Below are positions 5,907 through 6,033 of a stretch of DNA of 6,033 nt, piece by piece. The notes under the pieces were generated by a model that did no database searches, was not told the origin of the DNA, and saw nothing but the letters and a program-made list of their open reading frames with translations. Each line of letters starts with the position of its first letter. Position 1 is the first letter of the stretch. The position numbers were made by a program, and so were the translations under genes. This stretch comes from Endomicrobiia bacterium (lineage in GTDB: Bacteria > Elusimicrobiota > Endomicrobiia > Endomicrobiales > Endomicrobiaceae), in assembly GCA_025998475.1 (NCBI GenBank), contig BNVZ01000084.1:1-6033 (forward strand), in the 5' to 3' direction.

Positions 5907-5912
5907 AACCGC

Positions 5913-6032
5913 TTAAAGTAGTACAATTAGGCTATGGAAACGCTCGAAAAAGCAGACAGCATAGTGCATATAAGATACACTATCATTTTGTGTAACGCCT
6001 AAAAGCATAAGAAAAGCTATATTTGGTAATAT
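5913..6032 (-). CDS. Possible 3' end of a converging minus-strand gene (partial, uncertain)
   Basis: A minus-strand frame is open from the right edge of the window for 39 codons and stops at TAA (5915-5913), six bases before the GC-rich hairpin. The peptide (ILPNIAFLMLLGVTQNDSV...) is hydrophobic and not recognised. The stop placed just before a strong hairpin is what a gene end would look like, but an open frame of this length is not rare by chance. Confidence 0.2.
   Translation of the reverse strand: MLPNIAFLMLLGVTQNDSVSYMHYAVCFFERFHSLIVLL
5961..5983. repeat. Stem-loop with six-base arms
   Basis: ATAGTG (5961-5966) pairs with CACTAT (5978-5983), and after one mismatch two more pairs form inside. 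It is followed on the plus strand by CATTTTG, a poor T-tract. It may be a weak terminator or chance. Confidence 0.3.
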
Positions 6033-6033
6033 T

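Larger units (their letters stand above)
5798..6033. other. Region after ribF without a recognised gene
   Basis: Beyond the micro-ORF and the two palindromes, this stretch holds several short open frames, none with a good start context. One plus-strand frame, METLEKADSIVHIR..., runs from ATG 5934 for 22 codons. A minus-strand frame is open from the right edge to TAA at 5913-5915. No tRNA, tmRNA, RNase P or 6S RNA hallmark is visible. rpsO, the common neighbour downstream of ribF in many bacteria, does not begin here. The region may contain an operon end, decayed sequence, or the 3' end of a converging gene. Confidence 0.5.

Noticed and set aside
5885..6033. CRISPR repeat, tRNA or other known structural RNA after ribF
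   Set aside because: The palindrome occurs once in the window with no spacer pattern, and no cloverleaf, tmRNA, RNase P or 6S signature can be traced.

Overview
The window is a housekeeping stretch from an AT-rich bacterial genome. All confident genes lie on the plus strand, in the order outer-membrane protein 3' end, infB, rbfA, a DHH/DHHA1 phosphoesterase of the NrnA type, truB, ribF. The partial first gene ends in a beta-barrel terminal strand, so the host is very probably a diderm (Gram-negative-type) bacterium. Low GC, lysine-rich proteins, TTG start use and this gene order would fit Elusimicrobiota (for example Endomicrobium-like termite-gut lineages). That placement is a guess from overall style, not a homology result.

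Layout: 3-122 is the end of an outer-membrane or autotransporter barrel. 123-198 is a short spacer with an imperfect stem and the infB ribosome binding site. 199-2529 is infB (IF2). 2530-2610 is a leader that can fold into a nested stem-loop before a very strong Shine-Dalgarno. 2611-2964 is rbfA. 2965-3197 is a 233-base gap with no supported gene but a good promoter-like pair (TTGACA, 18-base spacer, TATAAC). 3198-4202 is the nrnA-like gene, starting at TTG. truB (4186-4902) overlaps it by 17 bases, and ribF (4913-5797) follows after 10 bases. 5798-6033 has no recognised gene. It holds a micro-ORF coupled to the ribF stop, a 14-base AT palindrome, a GC-rich hairpin with perfect 10-base arms, a weaker stem, and an open minus-strand frame running off the edge.

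The genes belong to one theme: translation initiation (IF2), 30S maturation (RbfA), degradation of short RNA oligomers and/or pAp (NrnA-like), tRNA U55 pseudouridylation (TruB), and FMN/FAD synthesis (RibF, a conventional passenger of this operon). nusA, the usual gene upstream of infB, is not there; a surface-protein gene takes its place. The 233-base gap with its promoter probably divides the cluster into infB-rbfA and nrnA-truB-ribF.

I found no evidence of an undescribed multi-gene system. The items most worth a second look are the structured rbfA leader, the paired palindromes after ribF, the rbfA-nrnA gap, and the Asp-to-Glu change in motif II of the DHH protein.
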